A DNA stretch of 60,000 nt, taken from Tubiluchus corallicola (Eukaryota > Priapulida > Priapulimorpha > Priapulimorphida > Tubiluchidae). The notes beneath the pieces are model-generated. The model was not told the DNA's origin. It did not search any database and saw nothing but the letters and a program-made list of their open reading frames with translations. Shown here piece after piece: positions 13,215 to 26,470 of the stretch. The translations under genes and the position numbers were made by a program. The stretch is taken from positions 374,001 through 434,000 of the forward strand of contig JAQGDQ010000144.1 in the NCBI GenBank assembly GCA_030141605.1, written 5' to 3'. The first letter of the stretch is position 1; each line of letters begins with the position of its first letter.

Positions 13215-13220
13215 TTTATT
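13215..13220 (-). terminator. polyadenylation signal for the deoxyribosyltransferase-like gene
   Basis: AATAAA on the minus strand, about 116 bases downstream of the TAG stop at 13336-13338. Confidence 0.55.
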
Positions 13221-13335
13221 TCAATCCTACCTGCGCAGAAGTAGAACAACACCTGGTCTGCATTCGGTCAGTCAAAAACTAATTGATGAATAGACACAAA
13301 GAAATCAGATGCTGCAAACCAATATCGCTGCTCAT

Positions 13336-16300
13336 CTACAATAAAGTTTTAGAAGCCAGAGATCCAACACCACTAGACGACCGTCGATTGACTTTCTTGA
13401 TAGCACAGTTTACTGCTTCCATTACATCATCAAAGACAGGTACGCCTTCTCTATTTGCAATGTCGCTAAGATAAGCACGCCCTCTATTGTAATCACGCAC
13501 AGCCCTGTCAGACAACTATAAACAAATGTCTGTTACTGAAAGATGAGATAACAGTCGGTCACAAAACTATTTTGAAGTTTCTATTCAAAATTATTACTTT
13601 GCAATACTTTATTTGTAATACCATGGCTGCTTTATCATTAAGAATATCTTGCTTTGATTATGGAGATACCAACAACGCTGTTGTCGAGATTAAAATGCAA
13701 AACTACACACATGAAAAGTGTAATTTTAAGCATTACAAAATTTAAATAGTTTAGCCTTTACATGATGGCAATCAAGTGCTGATTTACAGTCACTACAAGA
13801 TCTAATTATAGGTCTACTTACTGTTTCTCCATCAATAGCTACCTCACGGGATAAGTTGTTTACGCATAATACAATGTCTCTTTGTTGTCCAATAAAAAAT
13901 GCCGCCTGAAATATTTGCAGAGAAACTCATTCAAAACTGAAAAACAATATTTGTTACAATAATGATAAACAAAAACAAAGCAAAAAAGTTTATTATATTG
14001 ATACATACAAACCTACCAACTTAGAAGGTTTTCATACCTCAGCCATGAGAGATACAGCTCTGGCATTGGCCGGAATCACATAGAGTAGCACCTTGCAGCT
14101 TTCTTGAGCTCCAAGTCTGATTACACTGGACGGTAAGCAATCGTAATATGTTACACCATATTTTCTGCAAATACAACAAAGTTCTAAAGTCAACAACAGA
14201 AACTAAAGCAAAATAAAAATGTGAGCACCACTTTTTTAGGACTTTGACTAGGAATTTGTTGTTTTTGAAAAAAAAAGTTCATTAAAAGCAATCAGGTTGT
14301 AACGTAAAATTTGAATTAAGAATTGGTCCATATCACTTGTCTTAGCGAAAAACTTTTGAAGACATAGAACACCTACTTAAGCCTGGCAATGACTCGTCCT
14401 GTCCAGTCCATGTACATGCAAATTCCACCAATGTAAATATCTCTGCCTGAACGAACATTTTTAAGCATTCCCCTGTTTCGTTTGAAAATTCCTGCAAAAA
14501 AATTAAATTTATTCTTCTTAATAAAGATCATTATTTTCAAGATCTACAACATTCTCATGTTTTCTATTATCAATATAAACAGTAGAAATAATATAAACAC
14601 AATGATAATCATAACAATAATGTATACTATACATTAAGTCTTCCATGACTAATATCATAGTGGAAACATCTGCTACAGAAAATGCTATGTCACAGCAAAC
14701 ACACACACACAACCACCCACCCACCGATGCCAGCCACACGCGCACACACCCACGCCCGCCCACGCGCGCGCGCACGCACACACACACACACGGGTGTTTA
14801 TATGTAATAAATGCTTTCTATTTTTTGCCATTAATATTTTGTTTATATTACACACCATAACTCACCTAACAACATTAATGCATGCATGATGACAGTAGCA
14901 CTAAATCTTATCACAGAACCCATAGCTGCAGAAAGCACAGAGTCAAACAGTGACCAGTTTGGAGCCTAAAATGTAAACACAGTGAGAGTTGTTTACTACT
15001 ATATTTACTTAATTTACAATATTTTTTATAGAACCAAAGTAAGGAGAGTAAGTCCTTGCTTAATAACAGTTCATTTCATGAATATTACTGTTAAAACCAC
15101 ACCTAATTTCATTTAACGACAAGTGCTTTTTTGCCAAAGTTTTACTTTTTGAAGCAGTAATTTCATGTGACACCAATAAATCGTTTTTTAGCCCGTTTGT
15201 TTCTGCAAATGGTGCATCATGTCATCATTATAATAAAAATTTGTTTAACATACTTAATACCAAAAATACCATAAATATAAGCAATAAAACTTATAAAATT
15301 TGTTTTTGTTTTATATATAGCAAGTCTTAATGATTTCTACAGCTAGACAGCACAACCACATATTTACTTTATTTCCTATGAAGAAGTGGTTCCAGTTAAC
15401 AATGTTATAATAAATATGTTAAGAGAGGACTTGCTCTACAGTTTTTTAATCTCTGTACCTAATACCTCTTCTTAATAATGCGCCCCCCAAAAACTATCAA
15501 AGAAAACTCCAGAGAAAACCAAAGGCAGCCAGGTGGCCATTAACAGCATCTTCTATTTTGGTAAACATTATAATATTAGCAATTCATAAAACAAAAAAAA
15601 CATGAAAGTCATAAACATTTTGTTTTTTGACTTTCATTACTACTAGAATTCATTATACTTTGATCAGCATTGATTGTGCATGTTAACCCAGTTTTTATAT
15701 AAACTTGCATTTTTGCTTTCTGAGCAGGCAAACATTCATAATATTTACGTACCCTCTGGCGAAATTCAACCCATATGCAGCAGAACTGATCAAATGTAAT
15801 CTTTGCTTCCCTCTGTTCCTTTGTCAACCACAATGGGTTAAATTCAAGGTTTGTTGCGGACCTATAAGCTAAGCACATATCTTCGACAGAAAGAATACCT
15901 GATCCCGTCATTTCAACAGCCAAGAAAGCTTCACGTAACGTTCTAAAAAACAACAGCATAATGTAATAACTCCAAGTTTACAAGTATCACTGTGAAAGAG
16001 CGGCAAAAACTCATTTACAGTTTGATTAATAAACAAACAAAACTTGTAATTCCATTGATATTAAATGCAACAGCACTGGAATTGCAACTAAGCTACAAAA
16101 CATTCTGGTAACTTGTTTTACTTTTCCGAAATCAAAAATCATCCCAAATCAAGAAGGAGATGAAATGGATAATTTTTCATGAAAACAATGTGCTATTGAT
16201 TAGAAGTACTTACATGTACAATTTGGAACCGTACAGAACAAAAATACCCTATATCAGATTACAGCAATGTGCAATGAAAAATAAAAGAGTAAAACAATTG

Positions 16301-19300
16301 AAAACTACAATTTGAACTGTACAGAACTAAAAATGCCCGTTATTGGGTTACAATACTGCGTAGTAAAAACAAAAGTGTCAGACAATTGAAAACACGTTCT
16401 TGCCTTGCAGGAATCGCAACTGCAGGTAATACAACCTTAGACCATTTTCTTAATTTCTGTGAGTTTGTGTGTTTACTTTGTTTACACCTAAATTTTTGAA
16501 ATGAATAATAATAACTACTTGATATGGTTTAAACATTTTCACAGTTTCTAAACAGATGCCAATGGGCACTATGTTTGTCACATCGATTTTGTCTTTGGTA
16601 ACAGTATTATATCAGTGATGTTGTACCTTTTTTGACAAGAATTACTTTTTAATACAACCAAATATCAATCTCAGCAAATCCAACTGATCATAACAAACAT
16701 AAATTAGTTATGAAAAGATACCTACATCAATCGTTTTCCAACCTGCAGCCACGGATGCTTAATAGGTTCCGCTCCATCGTCCAAACTCAATTCTTGAACT
16801 TTGCACTTCTTCTGTATAACCTTTGCTGTACACTGAAGAGCAATGCCTAAGTCATCAAATACCGGGATGGACTGTCTTTCTAAAAGATCTTGTACGGTAA
16901 TCTGTGCATCATTCAACTCCTCAAACTCACTAAAGCATAATAGTATAATTAAAATATTATAAATACAAATACAATTACATTACATAACAACAAATCTTAG
17001 TGCTGCTTTTACAGGCTACATTAAGATTAATTTGACTATAGCAACTATGGCAAGGAATATAAAGTAAGCAATTTTAAATAAAATGGCTATAAACTGCCTT
17101 GCAGAACACCAAATTGTAAAAAAGTTTCTCTCGATTTACCAAATTTACACTTGCTTTTAGTTGTCCGGCATTATAGCAATGGTGTAACAGTTTTTATGCA
17201 GACAAAAATACACTAGTATTATTCAGAAACTTTTGAGAAAATAGGTACTAAGCAAGTGTGTATCATTGGAATCAACAATCAAACTTAGAAGAAGGAAAGT
17301 GGAGAAAATTCGTGGGCATCTATAGTTAAATTTAGGAGAAAAGTTGTGGAAAATTGCAAGTCAACCATAACTCCAATCCAGATATTGTGGTTTTAGGCTG
17401 CAATATTCTAGGCACTTGAGCTATCAACCCACTTGGTAGGTAGCAACAGATAACAACAAAGATCTGCAAATCTGCCAAACCTTTACTAGACCTTTGTTAA
17501 AGACTAACAAAGACATCCAAATGATGAAAGAGGGAATATTGTACCTCTGAGTGATAACTTCACCACGTAATTCAATTCCAGGTCCAGGAAATGGTTTCAT
17601 AACAACAACCAGCTGCCGTCTGCAACCTATAACAACAGTCAACAAAACTATGAGTTAAATTCTCAGACAAAGCTTACAGAAGAAAAACCACATTGATCAA
17701 AATTTCAATGGTTTCTTCCCAAAAGTAAATGACAGGAATCCTAATATTAAACTAATTAAATTAAGTGGCAATATACTTGAACTTTTTGTTTAAAATAATA
17801 TTGTAAAAAACGGAAAAATCATGGAATTTTTCATTTTGCGTAAGGGCCCGGCTTTCAACAATACTTTAGCATGTGCAGTAGCACAAAAAAAATGTGCCAA
17901 AGGGTAAACTGCACATTACTTATATCTGCATTTTATCATTTGAAAAACCATAACCATTGTGTGACCATTATTAAAAAATCATAGTGACAGCGACATCTAT
18001 CTAAATTAAAGGTAAAACTGTAAAGCACAGTTAGTAATTATTTACCAGCATAATAAGCCACTTCTATGCATGTAGAAACTGATCGTGTTTCATTATCAAC
18101 CACAAAAAACAATACTTCGGATGCCTGAAATAAAGAAAACACAATACATAGGTCATACACGATTCACGATAAAAAAATTATTCTATGCTGAGTTTTAGAA
18201 TGTTAACAAATCAGAAAACTAGGCAATATGATATTAAGTTTATTAAGGCAGGATAACAAGAATGTACCTCTTTTGCTTGATCTTCCAACTCCAGCAGCTC
18301 AGGTCCCCAGGACGGCACTTGCTATATGAAAAAAGATCTTCAGTCACATGGTACACAATTATGTAGTAACAAAGTTTCCATTTTTAGAATGTGAACAAGC
18401 ATAAGTGATTGTCCTAAATTATTCAATGTTTGGTGCAATGTTTTCAAAAACATAAGAAAACAAAATAAAAATACTACATATGCTTTAGTTTTTATACTTG
18501 TTCAGTGTAATGACATTATTTAAGATAAGTTTATTAGCGCGGGCAAATAAGGGTAAAATAAATGTCAACTCTTGCCTATCAGTACTGTGGTGAAGAAGCC
18601 TATTGTCTTTATTTATTAATATTAAGTTGCTTTAACACAGCCAGCAGATGGCTCATTGAGTGTTAAACGTTTGCATGGTTTTGATTCATAAATGTTGTTT
18701 GACTGTTTCAAGTGGAAGCAATGTGATGTATCAATATTATCATTTATTTAATATATGAAAACTGTTATAATACAGAAACACAATATTTCTGCACTATGTC
18801 AGCATTCAGCATTTTAGAGGTTTTGCAATTTACTACATTATTGTTGTACAAAAAGCCAATATCAGGTCAAATATATCTAATCAAGTACGGCATACAAAAA
18901 AGTATCTATAAATAAGTGACCAACATGCACAAGACTAAACAATTTTCTTCTTCAATTTTTTCTTACATGCCAATTATACAATTAAACACTAAAAAGGCAA
19001 ATTAGAAATGTATGTCTTATTTGTACCAACTGTCACAAATACTAAAGTGCTAAAAATAGTAGTGACAGACACATAAAAAGCACATTGACTTGCTAAAGCT
19101 AATCACAGTCCACAAACAATAGAGTATAAGCAGTTTTTACAGCGTAGAAGTGATGCCTATAAGTGTAATCAAGCACCACTCAATGATGTTGTTAGCTGAT
19201 ATAAAGCACATGACCAACAAGATCAGCAGCAGCACAAGTGCAGTTCAGAAGCACAGTACTATTTTACTGTAAATAATCTGAGTATTAGGCAAAAAACTGT

Positions 19301-22300
19301 AGATACCATTTCTACAAAATTTCTGCTTTAACCTGAGTGGTAATTGGGTGAATTATGAACCACTAGAACTCTGTTTTAATTTAAAACAAGAAAAATCTTT
19401 CCCACAAATATTGAAACATTTCTTGATTAAGAAGTCCATTTGCTAGCGATTTACTGCAAGCATTTATCACCGTTTATAAAGACTTAAACATTAAAAATTT
19501 GAGAAATAAATATTATAAAATGCTTAGTCACTTACCGGATTATAGAAAGTAATATTAGCTTCTTTCAAGAACGGTATTGCTATGTTTTTCCTCCAAGTTG
19601 TTGGATTACATGAACCTCCCAAAAAAACTGGAATATTTAATGAGACTTTATATTAAAATTTGCATTAAATTATTAATGAGGAGGACACAACTGATTTTTA
19701 TTTGCAGAAAACAATCTTTGCTTCATACTTTTGATTTCCGAAGACCATACTAGTGGGAATTTTTTCTTGTTATTTCCTTATAATTTTATTAATGACTGGT
19801 ACTGTGCCGTGTTCTTTGTCTTATCTTTTGCAAGGCAACAGTAAATATTTCATAATAATTCTCACTTAATGAAGTAGAAAGGCATATGTAACAGATCACT
19901 TTTATCTAGGCAGATGAGTTTTGATATTATGTTATTTACCTTATTAAATAAAACTAATTCAGTTTTTGTATCAGCTCAAAACAATATTGAAAAGTAACAA
20001 CATTATGAACTAATAAACGATAGTTAATCAAGATACCAACAGTATAATAAATGGCTCTGTAGACAATCAACTGTAACAAATTATCTAGTTATGCAAACTA
20101 TTTTTCCTCAGTTTAACCACACATGTATGAGCCACAGCATTAGGTAGGGGGACAAAAAGCAGCCGCATACCATAGAACACTAGATGAGGGAAAATAATTG
20201 TAAAAGCAAAAGCAAAGCCTATTAGTTGTTTCTTGTAGAAAATGCCAAAAATATTTTTAATTTCAAAAACATTGTCAAGTTCTAAAACATGAAAGTTCTA
20301 AAATTTTACTAAGTTAACACCTAATGCCCATAACCTATAAATTGCGAAAGTGTTGTTAAAGTGATATTTTCAATCATAATGCAGTTGTTCGCCAACAAAC
20401 TTTTTTTCTAACTCATTATACGGGTGTAACAATGGAAGGTAGAATGTAACCTGCAAGCTCAGTCAAGGTCTTTCTCATTGTCGTGAAATGTCAGAAGCTG
20501 CATTAATTGCAGACTCTGTTCATCTCAAGTTTAACTGTTGTTAGGACTAAATTTCCCGCTGTACTAATTTATGTATAATGAGCAAAGCCTAGCCTCTACA
20601 GTAATAGCTCAGCTGTAATGGCTAAAACTCATTTTTTCAGTCACCTATGCAATTACACTGCTTCATATGCAGCTTCCAATGTATGTAATGAATGATTTAG
20701 CTTATAAATACCTGTTAATGAATGATTTAGCTTATAAATGCCTGTTTGCAAACTTTGTACTTTGTCAGTCGTTCTAGCCTTGATTAGGTGGACGTCTGTC
20801 CATTTTTTCTTACATTTGATACATGTTTATATGTTTTTGAGTCAGAATAATTTTTAGTTTTATTCATATGTTAGATTACTAATTACTTTAAGTTTTAGGT
20901 TTAAGTGCTAGCAGTTTATCAGTGTTATTAATCCTGTTTTACACAGTTTAATTATCAGTTATTTCTCATTGTATGTTTGCATTGTTTTCTTTATGTAATA
21001 ACTTGATAATTGTTATCGTCTAGTAAATATAAATTTGAACCTAAAGTAAAACTTCGTCTTTTATTTACAGCTTTCAACACCTATAGTACACTACAACACA
21101 CTCATAATAAATTTCTATTTCTGTTTAAAATATAGTCGATTTCCATGACGTTAGTTTATGGTGGAATTTTAGGCAACCTTATCCAGTTCTCCTAACCATT
21201 CCGTTTTTTTATAATAAAAAAGCCTCCACAAAAGAGATTCACAGAGTAAGCCGTCTTTTCCATCACACTCACCCTGAAAACTTGAATGTTCACGCAACAT
21301 GGACCGTGACATTGGAGAATTGCATGACCTGCGACTTGGATAACTTGGTTCTTGTAAGTGACCACTTGGGTACAAATGACTGAAATAAGAAACAATAAAT
21401 TAATGAAGCCAGTGGTAATTTGACCAGCTACTTATCTTGAAAAAATGAAAAAAGCAGCACTTGTACTATTCATTATTTCGCATTATAAAAATATATTATA
21501 ATTTCTTTTTAATTTTCAAGTCAATTGTGTTAGTAAAGCACCTTACTTAACACCATACCTATATTGGATAAAGAGGGAATTTTTTGTCATGTCATTTTAA
21601 AATTCAGAAAATGATTATGTAGTGTAACAAAGCCGGATGGTGTTTCTAAATCATTGAATTTACAGAATTTTACTAGTAAGGAGAAAAATTAAAACAAACT
21701 TAAAAAAGGAAATTTGCCAGAAAAGGCAACAGGTGCTGAAAAGTTAAAAGTACTAGTCCGCCTACTTATTGAGATACAGAACATTTACTAACTAGACTAC
21801 TTATAGATGCAAGTATGCACAGGCTTCGTAAGGGACAGAACCATTATGATATAAAGGAGGTGTCTCAGATGAGTCGCAAATAAATGGCATTTCGCAATTG
21901 TAACATTGGGGCAACATATTCGTGCTTTGTATAAATTCTAAACATTTATTAAATTACAAAACATTTGATTTTGAAAATCACCTGCCAAAACTAATGATAG
22001 TTTTTCAAGATATTAAGAAAATCCGTTTCAACCTAGTACACTGCACTCATCTTGAAAAGCCGCTTAAGTTTAACGAGTAATCCACGTTAACCTTTTGTGA
22101 AGATGAAATAATTATATAATCATTTAGCAGCACACACATCCTAAAATCTTCAATAGGATCGATGTATAAAACCTTCATATGGAATCAATGAATTTGAAAA
22201 TTGACAAACTTTTGTGACTTTTTTTCCTAAATCAGGAAAACATTTTCCAGGAAGTAAACAACTCTATAAACATCAACGTGGTGTCACATCATCAACTGCC

Positions 22301-24564
22301 CAGTGTGCCCATGCGTTAATACGGCCCTGTTCTTACATAATATGTGCACAAAACTTAGTATATTGTAATTTTCCCAACTTGCCAAGTTTTGTATGCATCT
22401 TCCAGCTCTGACACAAGAACAGCAAATTCACCAAATCCAAAAGAATTTTGCGAGCCATGAGAAGAGCATTTGCTGGAACATCTTAGCATTTCATCAACTG
22501 AAGTAAATGAGTAAATGTTTAAATAAATACAGGCAGAAGGATGTCATTTCTTGGAATATAAAACTCAAAAACCCAGTTAATGTTTCGATATAAATAAAGG
22601 TAATTATATATGTAATACACTATAATACTTTACTAAAGTGTTTGACTTATATAGTTATAATGCATATGTAGAAGAGTATAGTTGAAAATGCAACTATTAC
22701 TATTATCATAGAGTAACAAAACATGATGATTATTACTATAAGAAGATACCCGAGTATCAAAGCTGGATTAGTTTAAAATTTGATAACCTAACACTATGAA
22801 AAGTAAAATTGCAAAACCACACGTAAACAAGTATTCGTGCAAAAAGACACAGGTGAACAAAAGAGAAAAAACTCCAACACCACAAAATATTTGCTAATTA
22901 AAAAGTCCCTCCTGTGTTTGGAAGCTGCTTTTAAAGGAAGAAAAGAAGTGATGGTATCAGGCATTGATATATTTAAGCCTAAGAAGTTTTGATATTTGTT
23001 GATTATAGAATTTATACATTAATTTGCATACAATGAGATTAAAAATATTTTCAATTTTCATTACTCTGAGGTAAGTAAGATGGTGTTGCACGTCTCTGTA
23101 ATTGGTAAAGGTAATAAAGGTAAAAAAGGTTTAGTTATTTTATTCTGTACTGTTATTAATGGTTGTTTTGCATTGCTCGACTTGTCACTAATAACAACAC
23201 ACTGTGTTGGTGCATGGAAAAAGTAAGAATAATACTTACTGCAGTACTGAACTAGATTATTATTTGGATGTTGAGGATCTAAGCATGTAATTTAAGAAAA
23301 CAATGTGGCAGAATTTGAAAAATGTCAGATTAGTTAGAGTAATAGTGTAACTTTAAGACATATATTCCAAATATGAATTTTCCAATTTACAATGCTAACT
23401 AATATATGTACGTACCAGATCTTAACAAAATAATATTTCGGTTGCTAAAACTGTTAAACTGACACTTGATCTAGAAGTTCTTATTACAACATCACAGTAT
23501 AATAAAACATTACTATAGTTTTACAAATGTCAAAAGCTCTTACCTTGAGCTCTTGAGGGATAAAGACCCAATGTGTGCATAACGGATGCAATCTTTTCTG
23601 CAGGCAGCTTCCCTTCTTCGTCTGTATTTTCCACAAACAATTCATGCAGTTTCCTAAATTGCAAAAAAAAATCAAAGTTGTTACAGTGAGTGTAATAGAA
23701 CTAAAGCATTCAGTGAGTACACATATGCATAGTGAATTCTGCATAATCAAACTGGATTCTATTAATGAACTCTGGCATTTATTCCTCATCAACTGATCAA
23801 CATCAATTTTATTAAAAATCCGACAACTTCTGCTAGCTGTCTTTTCCAATTGGAAGTAATCTGTAAAACAATACGTTATATCATAATTTACTGAAGTGAC
23901 CAAATTGGATTCAAATAAATTATTATTGTTAATGAACAATTATTATTACTATTATTATCGCCGTGCTGGCTCAAATAAATTGCAATTTTGTATGTTATGC
24001 GTATTATTTTTAGTGTGCAAAGAAAACTGCATTATCACATATGTACTGTAATCAAGAAGGCTAACATAAGAAAGATAACATCTGGCTTTGCCAACAGGAC
24101 AGTTTTTTGCTGGAAAGGCAACATAGAGAGTGAAATCTTGCACGAACTCCCCCCCCCCAAATTAAACAAAGCCAAATATCATACTACTCCTTAAAATGAT
24201 TGTTAGTAAAAAAGCCGCAGCTTGGTAGCACTGTAACTTACGATAAATAGCTCAACGATATTACACAGTAATGTATGTCTTCCACATGTTTTTACAGGTG
24301 TTAAAAAATATTTAGTGTAACAGTCCTATATTCTGAAAAGCCAATTGCCAATTCAATAACTGATTAATGATTTTTGTAGAAAAAAAACAATTCTGAGCAC
24401 TTACATAAGCTTTACAATATATCTGACATCTACCTACACTCCGTTTCAGATCTTGCAGTGAAATACAGACATATTAATAAAAATTTGAAAAATTAAGATA
24501 CATTATACCTTGTTGTGTCTCCAAAAATGAGATGCTCTTCAGAGGAACATTGTCGAGCAGCCAT
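13336..24564 (-). CDS. EF-hand / tandem nucleoside 2-deoxyribosyltransferase-like protein
   Basis: Fifteen exons (transcript order): 24509-24564, 23544-23653, 22383-22497, 21273-21379, 19536-19627, 18268-18321, 18046-18124, 17545-17626, 16726-16929, 15753-15942, 14866-14965, 14377-14491, 14038-14164, 13822-13905, 13336-13515. All phases agree and give 564 residues. Residues ~20-95 form a degenerate EF-hand pair. Residues ~130-265 are a first deoxyribosyltransferase-like domain opening with VFLGGSC and carrying CIEVAYYAG (Glu199). Residues ~300-362 are a second EF-hand-like pair. Residues ~413-545 are a second such domain opening with DIYIGG and carrying MAEAAFFIG (Glu477). Each domain closes with PVFDD (254-258 and 531-535), showing internal duplication. 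The glutamates sit where that family has its nucleophile. I recall a related Pfam family (Nuc_deoxyri_tr2) in Drosophila raw, but cannot confirm orthology. Substrate and activity are unknown. The third exon ends at a GC donor (GCAAGT). It is divergent from the CARD gene 4.6 kb away. Confidence 0.85.
14696..14791. repeat. CA/CG-rich microsatellite
   Basis: A run of ACAC, CCAC and CGCG dinucleotide tracts lies inside an intron of the deoxyribosyltransferase-like gene. Open frames on both strands here (14518-14787 and 14645-14860) are products of the repeat. Confidence 0.9.
15042..15438. mobile_element. pogo-like MITE
   Basis: Inverted ends GAGTAAGTCCTTGCTTAA (left) and GAGCAAGTCCTCTCTTAA (right, inverted) bound about 390 bases, with TA at both junctions (15040-15041 and 15437-15438). 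Subterminal text with TTCATGAA and ATTTAACGAC resembles Tigger/pogo termini. There is no transposase. It is intronic. Confidence 0.5.
16218..16394. repeat. diverged tandem duplication, 89-bp unit
   Basis: Two adjacent copies begin with ACAATTTG at 16218 and 16307 and end with ACAATTGAAAAC. They differ by scattered substitutions. Intronic. Confidence 0.6.
20687..20746. repeat. 30-bp tandem duplication
   Basis: AATGAATGATTTAGCTTATA occurs at 20687 and 20717 as part of two near-identical 30-base units. Intronic. Confidence 0.75.
22240..22330. mobile_element. possible single transposon end
   Basis: Read on the minus strand this begins CAGGGCCGTATTAACGCATG, which resembles the terminal sequence of hAT-type elements. 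I found no partner end, so it is a fragment at best. Confidence 0.3.
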
Positions 24565-24849
24565 GCCAATTTTTGCTAACTTATGTCATACTTCTATTCC
24601 AAAAATTCACCATAATCTACAGAAAACTTCAAACAAAATGTGACTAGCTATGATGTCTATGTAGCAAAAACTGAAAAAAACATTCATATTCTATATTTTA
24701 TTAATAGTCACTAAAATTATTGCTATTGTCGTTGCTGCTGCTAACAGTGATGTAAGCGGTTTTTGTTATTTTTATTATTACCATTCATTATCATTATTTT
24801 CATCATTGTAATCACTATATCCACGCCGAGTTATTTGAGTCAATTACGG

Positions 24850-24957
24850 ACAGTTTTTATGTGTATTTGAATAGAAGCGGCCCATTCAAGGCATTTTTTG
24901 AGTCAATTAAGCGATTCAGTCTATTAACCGTGAGTCTATTAAGCGGCGCCTACTGTA
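24850..24957. mobile_element. pogo/Tigger-like terminal fragment
   Basis: The minus strand reads TA then CAGTAGGCGCCGCTTAATAG. Repeated motifs such as TTAATAGACT and TTAATTGACTC follow, in the style of pogo-type termini. Only one end is recognised. Confidence 0.4.
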
Positions 24958-24963
24958 ACAGAA

Positions 24964-25110
24964 ATGATCAAGTTATTAGGTGAGGATTTCAATCTTCCGG
25001 GTACTGAGTGGGAAAGTCATGAAGGTGCTAGTGCAACGAATGAGCTATTTTTAGAAACAGTGAATGATCATTTGCTAGCACAGGGTGCTACATCTGGATC
25101 TCATGACAGC
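24964..25110 (+). pseudogene. LINE endonuclease fragment
   Basis: The translation contains GEDFNLPGTEWESHEG followed by NELFLETVNDHLLAQ. That is the GDFN region of the apurinic-type endonuclease domain of CR1-like non-LTR retrotransposons, then its usual helix. The expected SDH motif and reverse transcriptase do not follow in frame, so it is a truncated relic. It directly abuts the pogo-like end. Confidence 0.65.
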
Positions 25111-26470
25111 AATAGTCTTTATTTAATAATATTAATAACTGTTACTTACCAAGGCAATAATAACAATATTGTTTCCACCTACACTTTGTACTGATAATCA
25201 TAATGCTTATATTTTGATATTATAGTAACTATAACAAGTCATTCAGAACAGTAAAGTAGAGCCCACCACTTATAAAAAAAAAGTTATATAGATCCAAGAA
25301 TTTTTGGTAAAAGGACTCCAGGTAAATTGCTACTCATCTGAATATTGATGTTATTGATACTGTCCTTTGTGTTGTTCCGGGGAGTGAAAAAGGCCTAAGG
25401 TTTCAACAAATTTGCAATTATGTCATCAAACCGCATGAGCATATACCAGTCAGTACTACTACTGTACTACTAGTACTAGAAATAATTACATGTAGACTGA
25501 CTAAATCAGATATTCTGAATTCAAATTAGAGCGATTACTGTAAATCATTTTTGAAAAAACTTTAAATGAACATACTAGAGTGAATTCCGGACTGATCAAC
25601 GGATTTTAAAATAGAGTTTTACCTTTATACATATTACCACCAAAGCCCAACAACAGCACAAAGAATTATGCAAAACCTTTTATTAGCGGAGCTTTGGAAA
25701 AAAGACGCCCTTATCCACGACTGCTCACTCGGCATGCGACGATTACTTTACCTTTCCAATATTTATGATTATATATAATCTTATTTCTGGTTTCAAGGCG
25801 ACGAGTCGGATCCCTGCCACCCACTGCTGATCGAAGTCCTGGTTTTTCTTCTGCAAGATCGACATTGAGCAGATATTTACTCTGTTAAACACTTTCGAGT
25901 TGAGGGATTTAGGAACCGCCTACAACTCCAAAGTTGAATTAAGGTTGGCACTTGGCACACGCCAAAACAAAACAATCACAAACACCAAAGCAATGGATGG
26001 CACTCCAATATATCACAACATTTACATTGAATATTATCTGACGTACAGACAGCCATCAGCATATTTGTATGCTTCTCATGTATGAGAAGAGAATAATTAT
26101 TCTTATATAAGTGCAAAGAAAATAGCAAGCTCGAATTTCTCTGCACTTCCTGTTACCAATGCTCATGCATCCTTCTCCTCATTTCAGAATGTAGACTCGT
26201 AACATGGAGGTCCATGCCAATTACAAAATTAATGTAAATTCCTCGATAGCATGTTTCTTCTCATCTCACACCTCGTATGCAGCTGTGACAGTTAATTCGA
26301 GTGCTAATGCAATAGTAACACATCTTTACAGAACAATCACGCTACTCTGTACTTTTGTGAGTACACAGCGAGTTATGTTCTAAACAAATTATTAGTGGGT
26401 TTACTGCAAAACAAATTTGAGTAATATGCATGATGTTATGAGTGGTGCTACGTTAGATAATTGAAGCATC

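Noticed and set aside
14518-14860. Overlapping open frames on both strands
   Set aside because: Both are made by the CA/CG microsatellite and lie in an intron of the deoxyribosyltransferase-like gene.
16717-16740. Donor CTGCAG/GTTGG for the 16726-16929 exon
   Set aside because: It leaves phase 0, but the next exon (15753-15942) needs two bases; the donor TTGAT/GTAGGT fits.
21169-21379. Alternative frame of the fourth deoxyribosyltransferase-gene exon (QVVTYKNQVIQVAGHAIL)
   Set aside because: This frame ends in phase 0 at the donor and cannot join the next exon, which needs phase 1; the Ser/Pro-rich frame fits both sides.
23484-23939. 151-codon minus-strand open frame
   Set aside because: Only 23544-23653 is coding, in a different frame; the long frame runs through intron without domains.
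25900-26085. 61-codon open frame
   Set aside because: No domain, splice support or repeat match; it looks like chance.
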